Of a stretch of 14,194 nucleotides of DNA, positions 6,501 to 14,194 are shown piece by piece. The notes under the pieces were generated by a model that saw nothing but the letters and a program-made list of their open reading frames with translations, was not told where the DNA came from and made no database searches. This DNA is from an uncultured Frankineae bacterium (GTDB taxonomy: Bacteria; Actinomycetota; Actinomycetes; Mycobacteriales; SCTD01): positions 1 through 14,194 of the forward strand of contig CADCUE010000074.1 in the NCBI GenBank assembly GCA_902805805.1. Reading direction: 5' to 3'. The position numbers and the translations under genes are program-made. Each line of letters begins with the position of its first letter. The first letter of the stretch is position 1.

Positions 6501-7910
6501 TCACCACAGCGGTGGGTGACGGTCGCGCCAGGGCCGGGCCTGCTCGAGCTGTGCGGACAGGCGCAGCAGCGTCAGCTCGTCGGCCGGCCGCCCGACGAGC
6601 TGGACCCCGACGGGCAGGCCGTCGGGCGTCTGGTGCAGCGGCACGCTCACCGCCGGTTGCCCGGTGGTGTTGTAGACCGCCGTGAACGGCGTCCAGCCGA
6701 GCATCCGGTCGAACTCCGCGCGAGGCTCGCCGGCCTCGCGGAACCACCCGACCGGGGCCGGCAGCCCGGCGAGCGTCGGCGTCAGGACCACGTCGTAGGC
6801 ACGGGTCGCGAGGACGGCGGCGCGGCTCGCCCGCTGCAGCGCCGCCAGGGCGGACAGGAACTGCACGGCGGTCGTCGCCCGTCCCCGCTCGCGCAGCCAC
6901 CGGGTGAGCGGTCTCAGCTCGACCTCGCGCGACGGGTCCACGGGCGTCAGGGCGGAGCTGGTGGCCCACACCGTCTCGAACAGCGGGACGAGCGAGGCGT
7001 CGAAGGGCGCGTCGATGTCCTCGACGTCGTGCCCCAGCCCGGCGAGCAGCGTCGAGGCGCTGTCGTACGCCTCCCGGACCTGGGGATGCAGACCGGCCGA
7101 CCAGGCGTTGTCGCACCAGCGCCCGACGCGCAGCCGGCCGGGCTGCTCGTCGCAGGCGCTGAGGAACGTCTGGGTCGGCGGAGGGGCCCAGGACGGGTCA
7201 CCGGGCATCGGTCCGGCCATGGCGTCGAGCAGCGCCGCGGCATCACGGACCGTGCGCGCCAGCGGGCCGTTGGTCGGCAGACCGGTGAGGTCGCCCGCGA
7301 CCGGCCCGGCGCTGATGCGCCCCCGTGCGGGCTTGAGGCCGAACAGCCCGCAGGCGCTCGCCGGGATGCGGACCGACCCCCCGCCGTCGCTGCCCTGGGC
7401 GAACGGCAGCAGCCCGGCAGCGACCGCTGCCGCCGCGCCGCCGCTCGACCCGCCCGCCGACCGGCTCAGCTCCCAGGGCGTGCGCGCCGGCGGCCGGCCC
7501 TCGGGCTCGGTGTAGCAGGGCAGGCCGAGCTCCGGAGTGCTCGTCTTGCCGAGGCTGACCGTGCCGGCCTGGCGCAGCCGGTCCACGACGAAGTCGGACA
7601 CCGGCGGCACGAAGTCCGCGAAGACCGGCGAGCCGAACGACGTGCGCACGCCGGCTGTGAGGTTCAGGTCCTTGATGCCGATCGGGACGCCGTGCAGCGG
7701 GGGCAGCACCTCGCCAGCGCGGACCGCGGCATCGGCCTCCCCTGCCTGGGCGCGCGCCGTGTCGAGCGTCAGCGTGACGAACGCTCCGACCGTCTCGTCG
7801 AGCGCAGCGATCCGGGCGGCGCAGTGCTCCACGAGCTCGGCGCAGGACGTCTCGCCGCTGCGGACCGCCGCCGCCTGCTCCAGGGCCGACAGATCGTGCA
7901 GCGCGGTCAT
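6501..7910 (-). CDS. Amidase (amidase signature family)
   Basis: A 469-residue hydrolase of carboxamide bonds. The Ser-cisSer-Lys triad is complete: Lys80 in HGVPIGIKDLN, Ser155 in SAGGSSGG, and nucleophile Ser179 in the glycine-rich GSDGGGSVRIPA. The 24-residue spacing between the two serines matches characterised members. The C-terminal part carries WTPFTAVYNTTGQPAVSVP and GLPVGVQLVGRPADE, typical of the family's closing strands. Length is normal for a stand-alone amidase. There is no signal peptide, and no GatC or GatB is nearby, so it is not an obvious GatA; the substrate cannot be read from the sequence. The ATG at 7910 has GGAG about 10 bases upstream. It follows the HNH gene with 64 bases between and precedes malQ, possibly in one operon. 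Confidence 0.93.
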   Translation of the reverse strand: MTALHDLSALEQAAAVRSGETSCAELVEHCAARIAALDETVGAFVTLTLDTARAQAGEADAAVRAGEVLPPLHGVPIGIKDLNLTAGVRTSFGSPVFADFVPPVSDFVVDRLRQAGTVSLGKTSTPELGLPCYTEPEGRPPARTPWELSRSAGGSSGGAAAAVAAGLLPFAQGSDGGGSVRIPASACGLFGLKPARGRISAGPVAGDLTGLPTNGPLARTVRDAAALLDAMAGPMPGDPSWAPPPTQTFLSACDEQPGRLRVGRWCDNAWSAGLHPQVREAYDSASTLLAGLGHDVEDIDAPFDASLVPLFETVWATSSALTPVDPSREVELRPLTRWLRERGRATTAVQFLSALAALQRASRAAVLATRAYDVVLTPTLAGLPAPVGWFREAGEPRAEFDRMLGWTPFTAVYNTTGQPAVSVPLHQTPDGLPVGVQLVGRPADELTLLRLSAQLEQARPWRDRHPPLW

Positions 7911-7974
7911 GCGATCAGGTCTCCGGAGCCGTCGGTCGAGAGGTCGGGCGTCGGGGCGTCAGGGCGCACGGACG

Positions 7975-8511
7975 TCAGGCCGGCTCGTCCAGGACGTCGC
8001 CGTCCACGGGCACACCGTCCAGCCACGGGCGCCACCGCGGGTCGACGCGACGCGCACCCACGACCCGCCAGGCCGCTCCGGTCGGCGCCGTCGGGATGGC
8101 CCGCAGCCGCCAGCCCAGCTCGGCGATCCCCCGGTCGGCCTTGACGTGGTTGCAGCGGCTGCAGGCCGACACGACGTTCTCCCAGGTGTGCGGGCCGCCC
8201 CGGCTCTTCGGCACGACGTGGTCGAGGCTCGTGGCGGCCGCGCCGCAGTACAGGCACCGACCGCCGTCGCGGGCGAACACCGCCTTGCGCGTCAGCGGGA
8301 CCGTCGCCCGGTAGGGCACCTTCACGAAGCGCGCGAGCCGCACGACCACCGGGACGGGCAGCGCCGTCCGCTCGCTGCGCAGGACCACGTCCCCGGAGGC
8401 GACGGGGACGGCCTTGGCGGTGAGGACCAGCACCGCGGCCCGCCGTCCGGACACGACGCACAGCGGCTCGTAGCTCGCGTTGAGCACGAGCGCGGGGTCG
8501 TTGCTCGCCAT
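7975..8511 (-). CDS. HNH endonuclease (Rv2469c-like)
   Basis: A 178-residue HNH-family protein. The N-terminus ALVLNASYEPLCVVSGRRA is typical of the actinobacterial and cyanobacterial stand-alone HNH group. The nuclease fold spans about residues 78-125: zinc-binding CLYCG (C86, C89), catalytic-type LDHVVPKSRGG (D97, H98), N112 in TWENVV, then CSRCNHVKAD (C117, C120, N121, H122). Family members cut DNA non-specifically or are of unknown role; no restriction, toxin or intein partner is next to it, and the position matches Rv2469c, so a conserved housekeeping role is likely. The ATG at 8511 has AAGGAGG 5 bases upstream, the strongest ribosome site in the window. It diverges from the membrane protein gene with only 24 bases between starts and leads the minus-strand run. 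Confidence 0.92.
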   Translation of the reverse strand: MASNDPALVLNASYEPLCVVSGRRAAVLVLTAKAVPVASGDVVLRSERTALPVPVVVRLARFVKVPYRATVPLTRKAVFARDGGRCLYCGAAATSLDHVVPKSRGGPHTWENVVSACSRCNHVKADRGIAELGWRLRAIPTAPTGAAWRVVGARRVDPRWRPWLDGVPVDGDVLDEPA

Positions 8512-8515
8512 GCTG

Positions 8516-8530
8516 GCCTCCTTCGGAGGC
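8516..8530. promoter_or_regulatory. Hairpin holding the ribosome binding sites of two divergent genes
   Basis: GCCTCC-TTC-GGAGGC is a 6-bp inverted repeat with a 3-base loop. On the minus strand it contains AAGGAGG for the HNH gene (ATG 8511). On the plus strand it contains GGAGG for the membrane protein (ATG 8536). In either transcript the ribosome site pairs with its own complement, provided the transcript starts upstream of the stem. Confidence 0.6.
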
Positions 8531-8535
8531 GAAGC

Positions 8536-9015
8536 ATGACCGACGAGACCGAGATGCGCCACGTCCCAACGGTCGACAGGATCGTCGGCATGGCCTTGCT
8601 GCTCGTGCACCTCGTCGCGACGGCCGCTCTCGCCGGCCTCGTCTGGGTGGTCCAGCTCGTCGTCTACCCGTCCTTCCGGCTCGTCGGGGACACCCCCGCC
8701 TGGCCGGCGGTGCACGCGGCCCACACCCGCACCATCGGGCTCGTCGTCGGCCTCCCGTGGGCCGTGCAGGGAGCCAGCCTGGCGGCACTGCTGGTGCGCG
8801 ACGGCCCGTCGGCCCTGCGGCTGGTGACGGGTGTGCTGGCACTGACGACCGTGGTCGTCACGGTCGGGGTGTCGGTCCCGCTGCACACCCGCCTCGGCCG
8901 GGCGTACGACGACGTCGCCGCGCAGCGGCTCGTCCGGACCAACTGGGTGCGCACGGGCGCCTGGACCGGGGGTGCGCTGTGCGCCGCGCTGCTCGCGCTC
9001 GAGGGCGCCTCCTAG
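8536..9015 (+). CDS. Four-helix integral membrane protein, function unknown
   Basis: A 159-residue membrane protein with four predicted helices at about 17-40, 66-87, 93-115 and 141-155. Conserved-looking polar features are VVYPSF after helix 1, HAAHTRTIG before helix 2, VPLHTRLG after helix 3 and the loop LVRTNWVRTGAW before helix 4. This layout, with NWxRT near the end, is reminiscent of DUF1772-like small membrane proteins, but I cannot name the family with certainty and assign no function. The ATG at 8536 has GGAGG 6 bases upstream; Met7 is a less likely start. It diverges from the HNH gene and is followed after 9 bases by the S9 peptidase. No signal peptide is separate from helix 1. Confidence 0.82.
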   Translation: MTDETEMRHVPTVDRIVGMALLLVHLVATAALAGLVWVVQLVVYPSFRLVGDTPAWPAVHAAHTRTIGLVVGLPWAVQGASLAALLVRDGPSALRLVTGVLALTTVVVTVGVSVPLHTRLGRAYDDVAAQRLVRTNWVRTGAWTGGALCAALLALEGAS

Positions 9016-9018
9016 CCT
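9013..9018 (+). promoter_or_regulatory. Leaderless-type -10 element overlapping the membrane-protein stop
   Basis: TAGCCT begins with the TAG stop of the upstream membrane protein and ends 6 bases before the ATG of the S9 peptidase. The peptidase has no ribosome site of its own, which supports a leaderless transcript. The expected -35 position is not recognisable. Confidence 0.4.
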
Positions 9019-9024
9019 GCCGTC

Positions 9025-11088
9025 ATGCTGCGACCCGACGTCCCGCCCGCCCGGCGCCTCGACCTCGTCGAGGTCCTGCACGGCCACCGGGTCGCCGACC
9101 CGTACCGGTGGCTCGAGGACGCCGGGTCGCCGGAGACGGCGCGGTGGTCGGCGGCGCAGGACCGGTCGGCGCGGGCGCACCTGGACGCGCTTCCCGGCCG
9201 GGAGCGGCTCGCCCGCCGGCTGGGCGAGCTGCTCGCGACGGGCACGGTCGGCGCTCCGGTCTGGCGCGCCGGCCGGCCGTTCTGGACGCGCCGGGCGCCC
9301 GGTCAGGAGCACGCGGTGCTGCTGACCCGCGACCCCGACGGACGCGAGCGGGTGCTGCTCGACCCCGTGGTGATCGACCCGACCGGGACGACGACCCTCG
9401 ACGCGTGGGCGCCGTCCCGGGAGGGCAGCCGGCTGGCCTGCCAGCTGTCCGCCGGCGGGGACGAGGAGTCGCTGCTGCACGTGCTCGACGTCGCGACCGG
9501 CGACCGGCTGGACGGGCCGATCGACCGGTGCCGCTACTCCCCCGTCGCCTGGGTGCCGGGCGGGGACGCCTTCTTCTACGTCCGCCGGCTGCCGCCGGGT
9601 GACGTGCCGCCCGGCGAGGAGCAGTTCCACCGGCGGGTGTGGCGGCACGTGGTCGGGAGCCCCGCCGAGCAGGACGCGCTGGTGTTCGGCGAGGGGCTCG
9701 ACCCGACCAGCTACTACGGCTGCTCGGTGTCGCAGGACGGCCGGTGGCTGCTCGTGTCCGCCAGCGCCGGCACCGCGCCGCGCGAGGACGTGTGGCTGTT
9801 CGACCTCGCGGGGGACGGTGTGCCGGCCGAGGTCCAGGTCGGCGTGGACGCCCGCTGCTCGGCGGAGATCTCGCGGGACGGGCGGCTGTGGCTGCTGACC
9901 GACCGAGACGCCCCTCGCGGGCGGCTGTGCGTGGCCGACCCGCAGGCGCCGCAGGACTGGACGACGGTGCTCCCGGAGGACCCGGACGCGGTCCTCGAGG
10001 ACGTCGAGCTGCTCGACGGGGACCTGCTCGCGGCGCTGCGCAGCCGGCACGCGCTCTCGGAGATCACGCTGCACGGGCCGGGCGGGACGCGTCCCGTCGT
10101 GCTGCCGGCGCCGGGCAGCGTGGCCGGTCTGTCGTCCCAGCCGGAGGGCGGGACCTCGGTGTGGTTCGGCTTCACCAGCGCGACGGCGCCCCCGCAGGTG
10201 CACCAGCTCGACGCGGGCACGGGCACGACGCGGGTCTGGGCCGAGCCGCCCGGAGCAGTGGCCCTCGGTGCCGTCGTGCAGACGCTGTCCGCCACGACGT
10301 CCGCGGACGGCACGACCGTGCGCTTCGCGGTGCTGTCGCCGACCGGTGCGCCGGACCGGCCGCGCCCGACCGTCCTGTACGGCTACGGCGGCTTCGGCGT
10401 ACCGCTGACCCCCGGCTGGAACTCCGCCGCCCTCGCGTGGGTCGAGGCGGGTGGCGTGTGGGTGGTCGCCAACCTGCGCGGCGGCGGCGAGGAGGGCGAG
10501 GACTGGCACCGCGCCGGCATGCGCGCGCACAAGCAGAACGTCTTCGACGACTTCGCGGCGGTCGCCGACGCTCTCGTCCACGAGGGCTGGACGACCCCGG
10601 CGCAGCTCGGCATCTACGGCGGGAGCAACGGCGGGCTGCTGGTCGGCGCCGCGCTGACGCAGCGGCCGACGGCGTACGCCGCGGTCGTCTGCAGCGCCCC
10701 GCTTCTGGACATGGTCCGCTACGAGCGCTTCGGGCTCGGCCGCACCTGGAACGACGAGTACGGCACCGCCGACGATCCGGAGGAGCTCGGCTGGCTGCTC
10801 GGCTACTCCCCGTACCACCGGGTCGTCGACGGCAGCGCCTACCCCGCCGTGCTGTTCACCGTCTTCGACGGGGACAGCCGCGTCGACCCGCTGCACGCCC
10901 GCAAGCTGTGCGCGGCCCTGCAGCACGCGACGAGCGCCGAGGCGCCCGTGCTGCTGCGCGCCGAGGGCGACGTCGGGCACGGCGCCCGGGCGGTCAGCCG
11001 CACCGTCGGGCTCAGCGTGGACGTCCTGGCCTTCCTCGCCGCCCACACGGGGCTGGACCTGCACGGGCAGCCACCGGCCCCCGCCTAG
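9025..11088 (+). CDS. S9 family peptidase, prolyl oligopeptidase
   Basis: A 687-residue cytosolic serine peptidase of the prolyl oligopeptidase (S9A) type, which cuts short peptides after proline. The N-terminus has the family's DPYRWLED. Residues of about 75-400 form the beta-propeller that filters substrates, and the alpha/beta-hydrolase domain begins near [12 protein letters not shown]. The triad is Ser534 (GGSNGG), Asp621 (GDSRVDP) and His652 (VGHGA). The Ser-Asp distance of 87 equals that of porcine prolyl oligopeptidase (S554/D641). [13 protein letters not shown] is also typical. There is no signal peptide. The ATG at 9025 follows the upstream stop by 9 bases, lacks a ribosome site and has a -10-like hexamer 6 bases before it. 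The globin follows after 10 bases, so the plus-strand genes may also be cotranscribed. Confidence 0.95.
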   Translation: MLRPDVPPARRLDLVEVLHGHRVADPYRWLEDAGSPETARWSAAQDRSARAHLDALPGRERLARRLGELLATGTVGAPVWRAGRPFWTRRAPGQEHAVLLTRDPDGRERVLLDPVVIDPTGTTTLDAWAPSREGSRLACQLSAGGDEESLLHVLDVATGDRLDGPIDRCRYSPVAWVPGGDAFFYVRRLPPGDVPPGEEQFHRRVWRHVVGSPAEQDALVFGEGLDPTSYYGCSVSQDGRWLLVSASAGTAPREDVWLFDLAGDGVPAEVQVGVDARCSAEISRDGRLWLLTDRDAPRGRLCVADPQAPQDWTTVLPEDPDAVLEDVELLDGDLLAALRSRHALSEITLHGPGGTRPVVLPAPGSVAGLSSQPEGGTSVWFGFTSATAPPQVHQLDAGTGTTRVWAEPPGAVALGAVVQTLSATTSADGTTVRFAVLSPTGAPDRPRPTVLYGYGGFGVPLTPGWNSAALAWVEAGGVWVVANLRGGGEEGEDWHRAGMRAHKQNVFDDFAAVADALVHEGWTTPAQLGIYGGSNGGLLVGAALTQRPTAYAAVVCSAPLLDMVRYERFGLGRTWNDEYGTADDPEELGWLLGYSPYHRVVDGSAYPAVLFTVFDGDSRVDPLHARKLCAALQHATSAEAPVLLRAEGDVGHGARAVSRTVGLSVDVLAFLAAHTGLDLHGQPPAPA

Positions 11089-11091
11089 ACT
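11086..11091 (+). promoter_or_regulatory. Leaderless-type -10 element overlapping the peptidase stop
   Basis: TAGACT starts with the TAG stop codon of the S9 peptidase and ends 7 bases before the GTG of the globin gene. The 10-base gap has no purine-rich ribosome site, only CGGCGGC. The spacing fits a leaderless promoter; no -35 match is seen. Confidence 0.4.
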
Positions 11092-11098
11092 CGGCGGC

Positions 11099-11491
11099 GT
11101 GACCAGCCTCTACGACGCGGTCGGCGGGGAGCCGGTGTTCCGCCGGCTGGTGGCGGACTTCTACGCAGGCGTGGCGCAGGACCCGGTGCTGCGTCCGCTC
11201 TACCCGGACGACCTCGGCCCGGCCGAGGACCGGCTGCGGATGTTCCTGGTGCAGTACTGGGGCGGTCCGACCACCTACTCCGAGCAGCGCGGGCACCCCC
11301 GCCTGCGGATGCGGCACGTCGCCTGGCAGGTCGGCACGCGCGAGCGCGACGCCTGGCTGGCGCTGATGGGCGACGCCGTCGCGCGCCTGGACGTCCCGGA
11401 CGCCGCGCGCGCGGCGATCTGGGACCACATGGAACGGGCCGCGTACTCGCTGGTCAACCACCCGCCGCAGGACGACAGCCTGCTGCGCTGA
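11099..11491 (+). CDS. glbO: Group II truncated haemoglobin (trHbO)
   Basis: A 130-residue 2-on-2 globin, normal length for the group. The landmarks are all present: Tyr22 (B10) in FYAGVAQD, Tyr35 (CD1) in RPLYPDDL, proximal haem ligand His73 (F8) in RMRHVAW and Trp86 (G8) in RDAWLALM. They lie one or two positions below their M. tuberculosis GlbO counterparts. [19 protein letters not shown] is the typical E-helix and EF region. Such proteins bind oxygen tightly and are linked to NO or peroxide chemistry and to respiration. The GTG at 11099 is used, with no ribosome site, consistent with leaderless expression. As in M. tuberculosis it lies a few genes from the HNH endonuclease and pepN. It converges on the sigma factor gene with 54 bases between. 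Confidence 0.95.
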   Translation: MTSLYDAVGGEPVFRRLVADFYAGVAQDPVLRPLYPDDLGPAEDRLRMFLVQYWGGPTTYSEQRGHPRLRMRHVAWQVGTRERDAWLALMGDAVARLDVPDAARAAIWDHMERAAYSLVNHPPQDDSLLR

Positions 11492-11496
11492 GGCGC
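11485..11496 (+). terminator. Small hairpin around the globin stop codon
   Basis: GCGC-TGAG-GCGC places the globin TGA in the loop of a 4-bp stem. It is too short to terminate transcription by itself. The rest of the 54-base convergent gap (11492-11545) has only weak repeats of GTCCGG and no clear bidirectional terminator. Confidence 0.2.
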
Positions 11497-11545
11497 TGGG
11501 TCGCTGGGCACTGGGGCGTCCGGGCACGGCGGTCCGGCGGGGACG

Positions 11546-12412
11546 TCAGCCGGCCAGCCGGTCGACCAGGCACGGGCGAGGCGCGACGGACAGCCGCGCG
11601 GCGTAGCTGGAGCGGCGGGACAGGGCGCAGTCGTACGCCGCCTGGCGGGCGGCGGCGCGACCGGTCCGCGCGCGGGTCCGCTCGCCGTACTGCGCGGCCA
11701 GGCCCTCGCGGACGAGGGTGAGCGCCTCGGTCCGCATCTGCGACACGCGCGACTCGGTGACGCCCAGCCGGTCGGCGAGCTCGGCCGAGCTGCGGCCCTC
11801 GAGGAAGCCGCCGACGAGGACCGCCCGCAGGCGGTCCGGCAGGGAGTGCAGCGCGTCGACGACGTAGCTGTCCCGCTCACGTCGCTCGAGCTCCTCGAGC
11901 GGGTCGACCCCCGGGTCCACCACGACCGATCCCAGCGTCGTGCCGTGCGCGTCCTCGCCCGTCGGGGCGTCCAGCCTCAGGACGGTGCTGCGGTGCAGGC
12001 GGCCCTCCAGCCCGACCAGGTCGCTGAGCGACAGGCCCATGCGGTCCGCCACCTCGGCGGACGTCGGCGTGCGGCCGAGCTCGCGCTCGAGGGTCGAGCG
12101 GACGGCGGCCAGGTCGCGGGCCGAGGAGCGCAGCGCCCGGGGGGCGAAGTCGCAGGCGCGGACGGCGTCGACCACGGCCCCGCGGATCCGCAGCGCCGCC
12201 CAGCGGTCGAACGGCACCCCCTTGCCGGGGTCGAAGCGCCGGGCGGCCTCGACCAGACCCGAGGCGCCGGCCGCGACGAGCTCGTCGCGGTCGCAGTGCC
12301 TCGGGTAGTGGTGGGCCAGTCCGCCGACCACGGCGCGCACCAGCGGCAGGCCCTCGGTGACCAGCTGGTCGACGTCCACGTCGACGCTGGTGGCCTCGGC
12401 CGTCTTCGACAT
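11546..12412 (-). CDS. FliA/WhiG-type RNA polymerase sigma factor (sigma-28 group)
   Basis: A 288-residue group 3 sigma factor. Region 2 spans about 18-95, with HCDRDELVAAGASGLVEAARRF, KGVPFDRWAALRIRGAVVDAVR and FAPRALRSSARD, closely following the FliA pattern. Region 3 follows (about 96-145, ELGRTPTSAEVADRMGLS). Region 4 lies at about 185-240, with LPDRLRAVLV and the helix-turn-helix SSAELADRLGVTESRVSQMRTEAL. About 45 basic and aromatic residues (QYGERT to the end) extend past region 4, longer than in enteric FliA. Such factors direct flagellar genes in motile bacteria or sporulation (WhiG) in Streptomyces; which applies here is not shown by its neighbours. The ATG at 12412 has AGGAG 7 bases upstream; an in-frame GTG at 12457 is less well placed. 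The 215-base upstream region holds two direct repeats. Confidence 0.9.
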   Translation of the reverse strand: MSKTAEATSVDVDVDQLVTEGLPLVRAVVGGLAHHYPRHCDRDELVAAGASGLVEAARRFDPGKGVPFDRWAALRIRGAVVDAVRACDFAPRALRSSARDLAAVRSTLERELGRTPTSAEVADRMGLSLSDLVGLEGRLHRSTVLRLDAPTGEDAHGTTLGSVVVDPGVDPLEELERRERDSYVVDALHSLPDRLRAVLVGGFLEGRSSAELADRLGVTESRVSQMRTEALTLVREGLAAQYGERTRARTGRAAARQAAYDCALSRRSSYAARLSVAPRPCLVDRLAG

Positions 12413-12492
12413 CGTGATGCTCCTGACTGCGGCGCCGACCGGGTGCCGGCGCGACACCTCGGACGTCGGCAGCCGGAGCCCTGCGCTCCATA

Positions 12493-12505
12493 GGTCCTTG
12501 TGACC
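12493..12505 (-). repeat. Repeat copy 1 (GGTCACAAGGACC) upstream of the sigma gene
   Basis: On the minus strand this reads GGTCACAAGGACC, 80 bases before the sigma ATG. It is an imperfect palindrome (GGTC...GACC around ACAAG) and nearly repeats the copy at 12560-12573. It contains ACAAGGA, the core of the CsrA consensus ACARGGA. Its function is unknown. Confidence 0.5.
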
Positions 12506-12559
12506 GGACGCGGGCCAGGTGCGACACGCCGGAGCAGCGGCAGTGGGAGCACAGCCGCT

Positions 12560-12573
12560 GGTCCTTTGTGACC
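12560..12573 (-). repeat. Repeat copy 2 (GGTCACAAAGGACC) upstream of the sigma gene
   Basis: On the minus strand this reads GGTCACAAAGGACC, one A longer than copy 1 and 67-68 bases further upstream. Flanking bases extend the stem to CTGGTC-ACAAAG-GACCAG, a perfect 6-bp hairpin with a 6-base loop. The two copies could be paired operators or RNA hairpins in the sigma leader. Confidence 0.5.
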
Positions 12574-12620
12574 AGGACCGGTGTGTCGACCGGCTCCGGC
12601 GACCGCCGCGTGCTGCCGGC

Positions 12621-12639
12621 TCCGCGCCTACGGCGCGGA
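12621..12639 (-). terminator. Hairpin with the vanZ-like stop codon in its loop
   Basis: TCCGCGCC (12621-12628) and GGCGCGGA (12632-12639) form a perfect 8-bp stem with a 3-base loop; the TAG stop of the VanZ-like gene overlaps the loop. It is a strong GC stem at a gene end but without a T-tract. A role as terminator between the ettA/vanZ unit and the sigma gene is plausible. Confidence 0.45.
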
Positions 12640-13001
12640 CGCCCAGCGGCGCGCGACCCGCCAGCCGAGCAGGGCACCGGCGCCGTCGGCCACGACGTCG
12701 AGCAGGTCACCGCTGCGCCGGGTCAGCAGCTCGGCCTGCACGATCTCGCTGAGGACCGCGTAGGCCAGCACGGCGACGAGGACCGTCGCCGCCGCCCCGA
12801 AGCGCAGCCGCGCGGTGCCTGCGAGCAGGAGGAACAGCAGGGCGTGCACGACCTTGTCGGCGCCGGGCAGGTGCACGGCGCTGCCCGCCGGCGAGGGCCA
12901 GAACAGCACGTAGCCGCTGACGGCGACGACGACGAGGAAGGCGGGGCCGGCCCAGCGGACCGGGCCGGCCGCCTGCCGGGACGGCCCGGCCGGCGGCGCG
13001 C

Positions 13002-13005
<4 letters not shown>
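12628..13005 (-). CDS. VanZ-family membrane protein
   Basis: A small integral membrane protein of about 125 residues with four hydrophobic segments (about 21-38, 51-63, 71-88 and 100-115). VanZ features are FWPSP after helix 1, DKVVHALLFLLLAG, the acidic SEIVQ (Glu87) and RSGDLLDVVADGAGALLG. VanZ itself gives low-level teicoplanin resistance, but most members have no known function and no van genes are nearby. The start is uncertain: the frame has no ATG, GTG or TTG between the end of ettA and helix 1. The only candidate that keeps helix 1 is a CTG at 13005-13003 whose last two bases are the first two of the ettA TGA (a CTGA overlap). A GTG inside helix 1 (in GYVLFW) would cut it. The gene follows ettA directly and is likely translationally coupled to it. 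Confidence 0.72.

Positions 13006-14194
<1,189 letters not shown>

Noticed and set aside
4191..8144. Plus-strand open frame of 1317 codons across malQ, the amidase and the HNH gene
   Set aside because: It is antisense to three well-supported genes. Its composition (Arg, Gly, Ala, Pro, His rich, no motifs) is that of a high-GC shadow frame.
8512..11064. Minus-strand continuation upstream of the HNH start, antisense to the S9 peptidase
   Set aside because: Only 7975-8511 resembles a protein family; the rest is low-complexity shadow coding, and the HNH ATG has a strong ribosome site.
12413..12627. A c-di-GMP (GEMM-type) riboswitch upstream of the sigma gene, suggested by GGTCACA
   Set aside because: The conserved GEMM core (such as GGCAAACC and the GCCT...GGGTTACC portion) is not present; only the short repeats remain.

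Overview
The window comes from a very high-GC actinobacterium. Third codon positions are almost all G or C, GTG starts are common, and the gene content (mycothiol-dependent nitroreductase family protein, DUF5130 protein, group II truncated haemoglobin, CtaJ-like small membrane protein) is actinobacterial. The order DsbA-like protein / pepN / DUF5130 / small membrane protein / HNH endonuclease / globin follows, from memory, Mycobacterium tuberculosis Rv2466c to Rv2470 (glbO). Here malQ and an amidase sit between the small membrane protein and the HNH gene, and a membrane protein and an S9 peptidase sit between the HNH gene and the globin. A FliA/WhiG-type sigma factor hints at a motile or differentiating lineage, but no flagellar genes are in view.

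Layout. Positions 1-217 hold no complete gene; a good minus-strand promoter and an AGGAG at the extreme left suggest a gene starting just outside the window. The DsbA-like gene (minus, 218-829) diverges from pepN (plus, 927-3476). pepN converges on a five-gene minus-strand run read from right to left: HNH endonuclease (8511), amidase, malQ, CtaJ-like lipoprotein, DUF5130 protein (ending at 3502). From a divergent start only 24 bp from the HNH start, a plus-strand run carries a four-helix membrane protein, an S9 prolyl oligopeptidase and the globin (to 11491). The last block is minus strand: ettA (cut by the right edge), a VanZ-like membrane protein and the FliA-type sigma factor.

The genes are mostly housekeeping or metabolic: peptide turnover (PepN, S9 peptidase), maltodextrin metabolism (MalQ), amide hydrolysis, respiration and haem (CtaJ-like, GlbO), redox defence (DsbA-like), translation control (EttA) and transcription (sigma). 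I see no mobile element, CRISPR array, tRNA or rRNA, and no gene cluster that forms an obvious undescribed system.

The most interesting signals are regulatory and small-scale. A 24-bp divergent gap contains a hairpin that buries the ribosome binding sites of both genes. Three genes have a leaderless-type -10 hexamer that overlaps the upstream stop codon. Two ACAAGGA-like repeats precede the sigma gene. The VanZ gene has no ATG, GTG or TTG start ahead of its first membrane helix. Several stop codons lie in the loops of GC hairpins.
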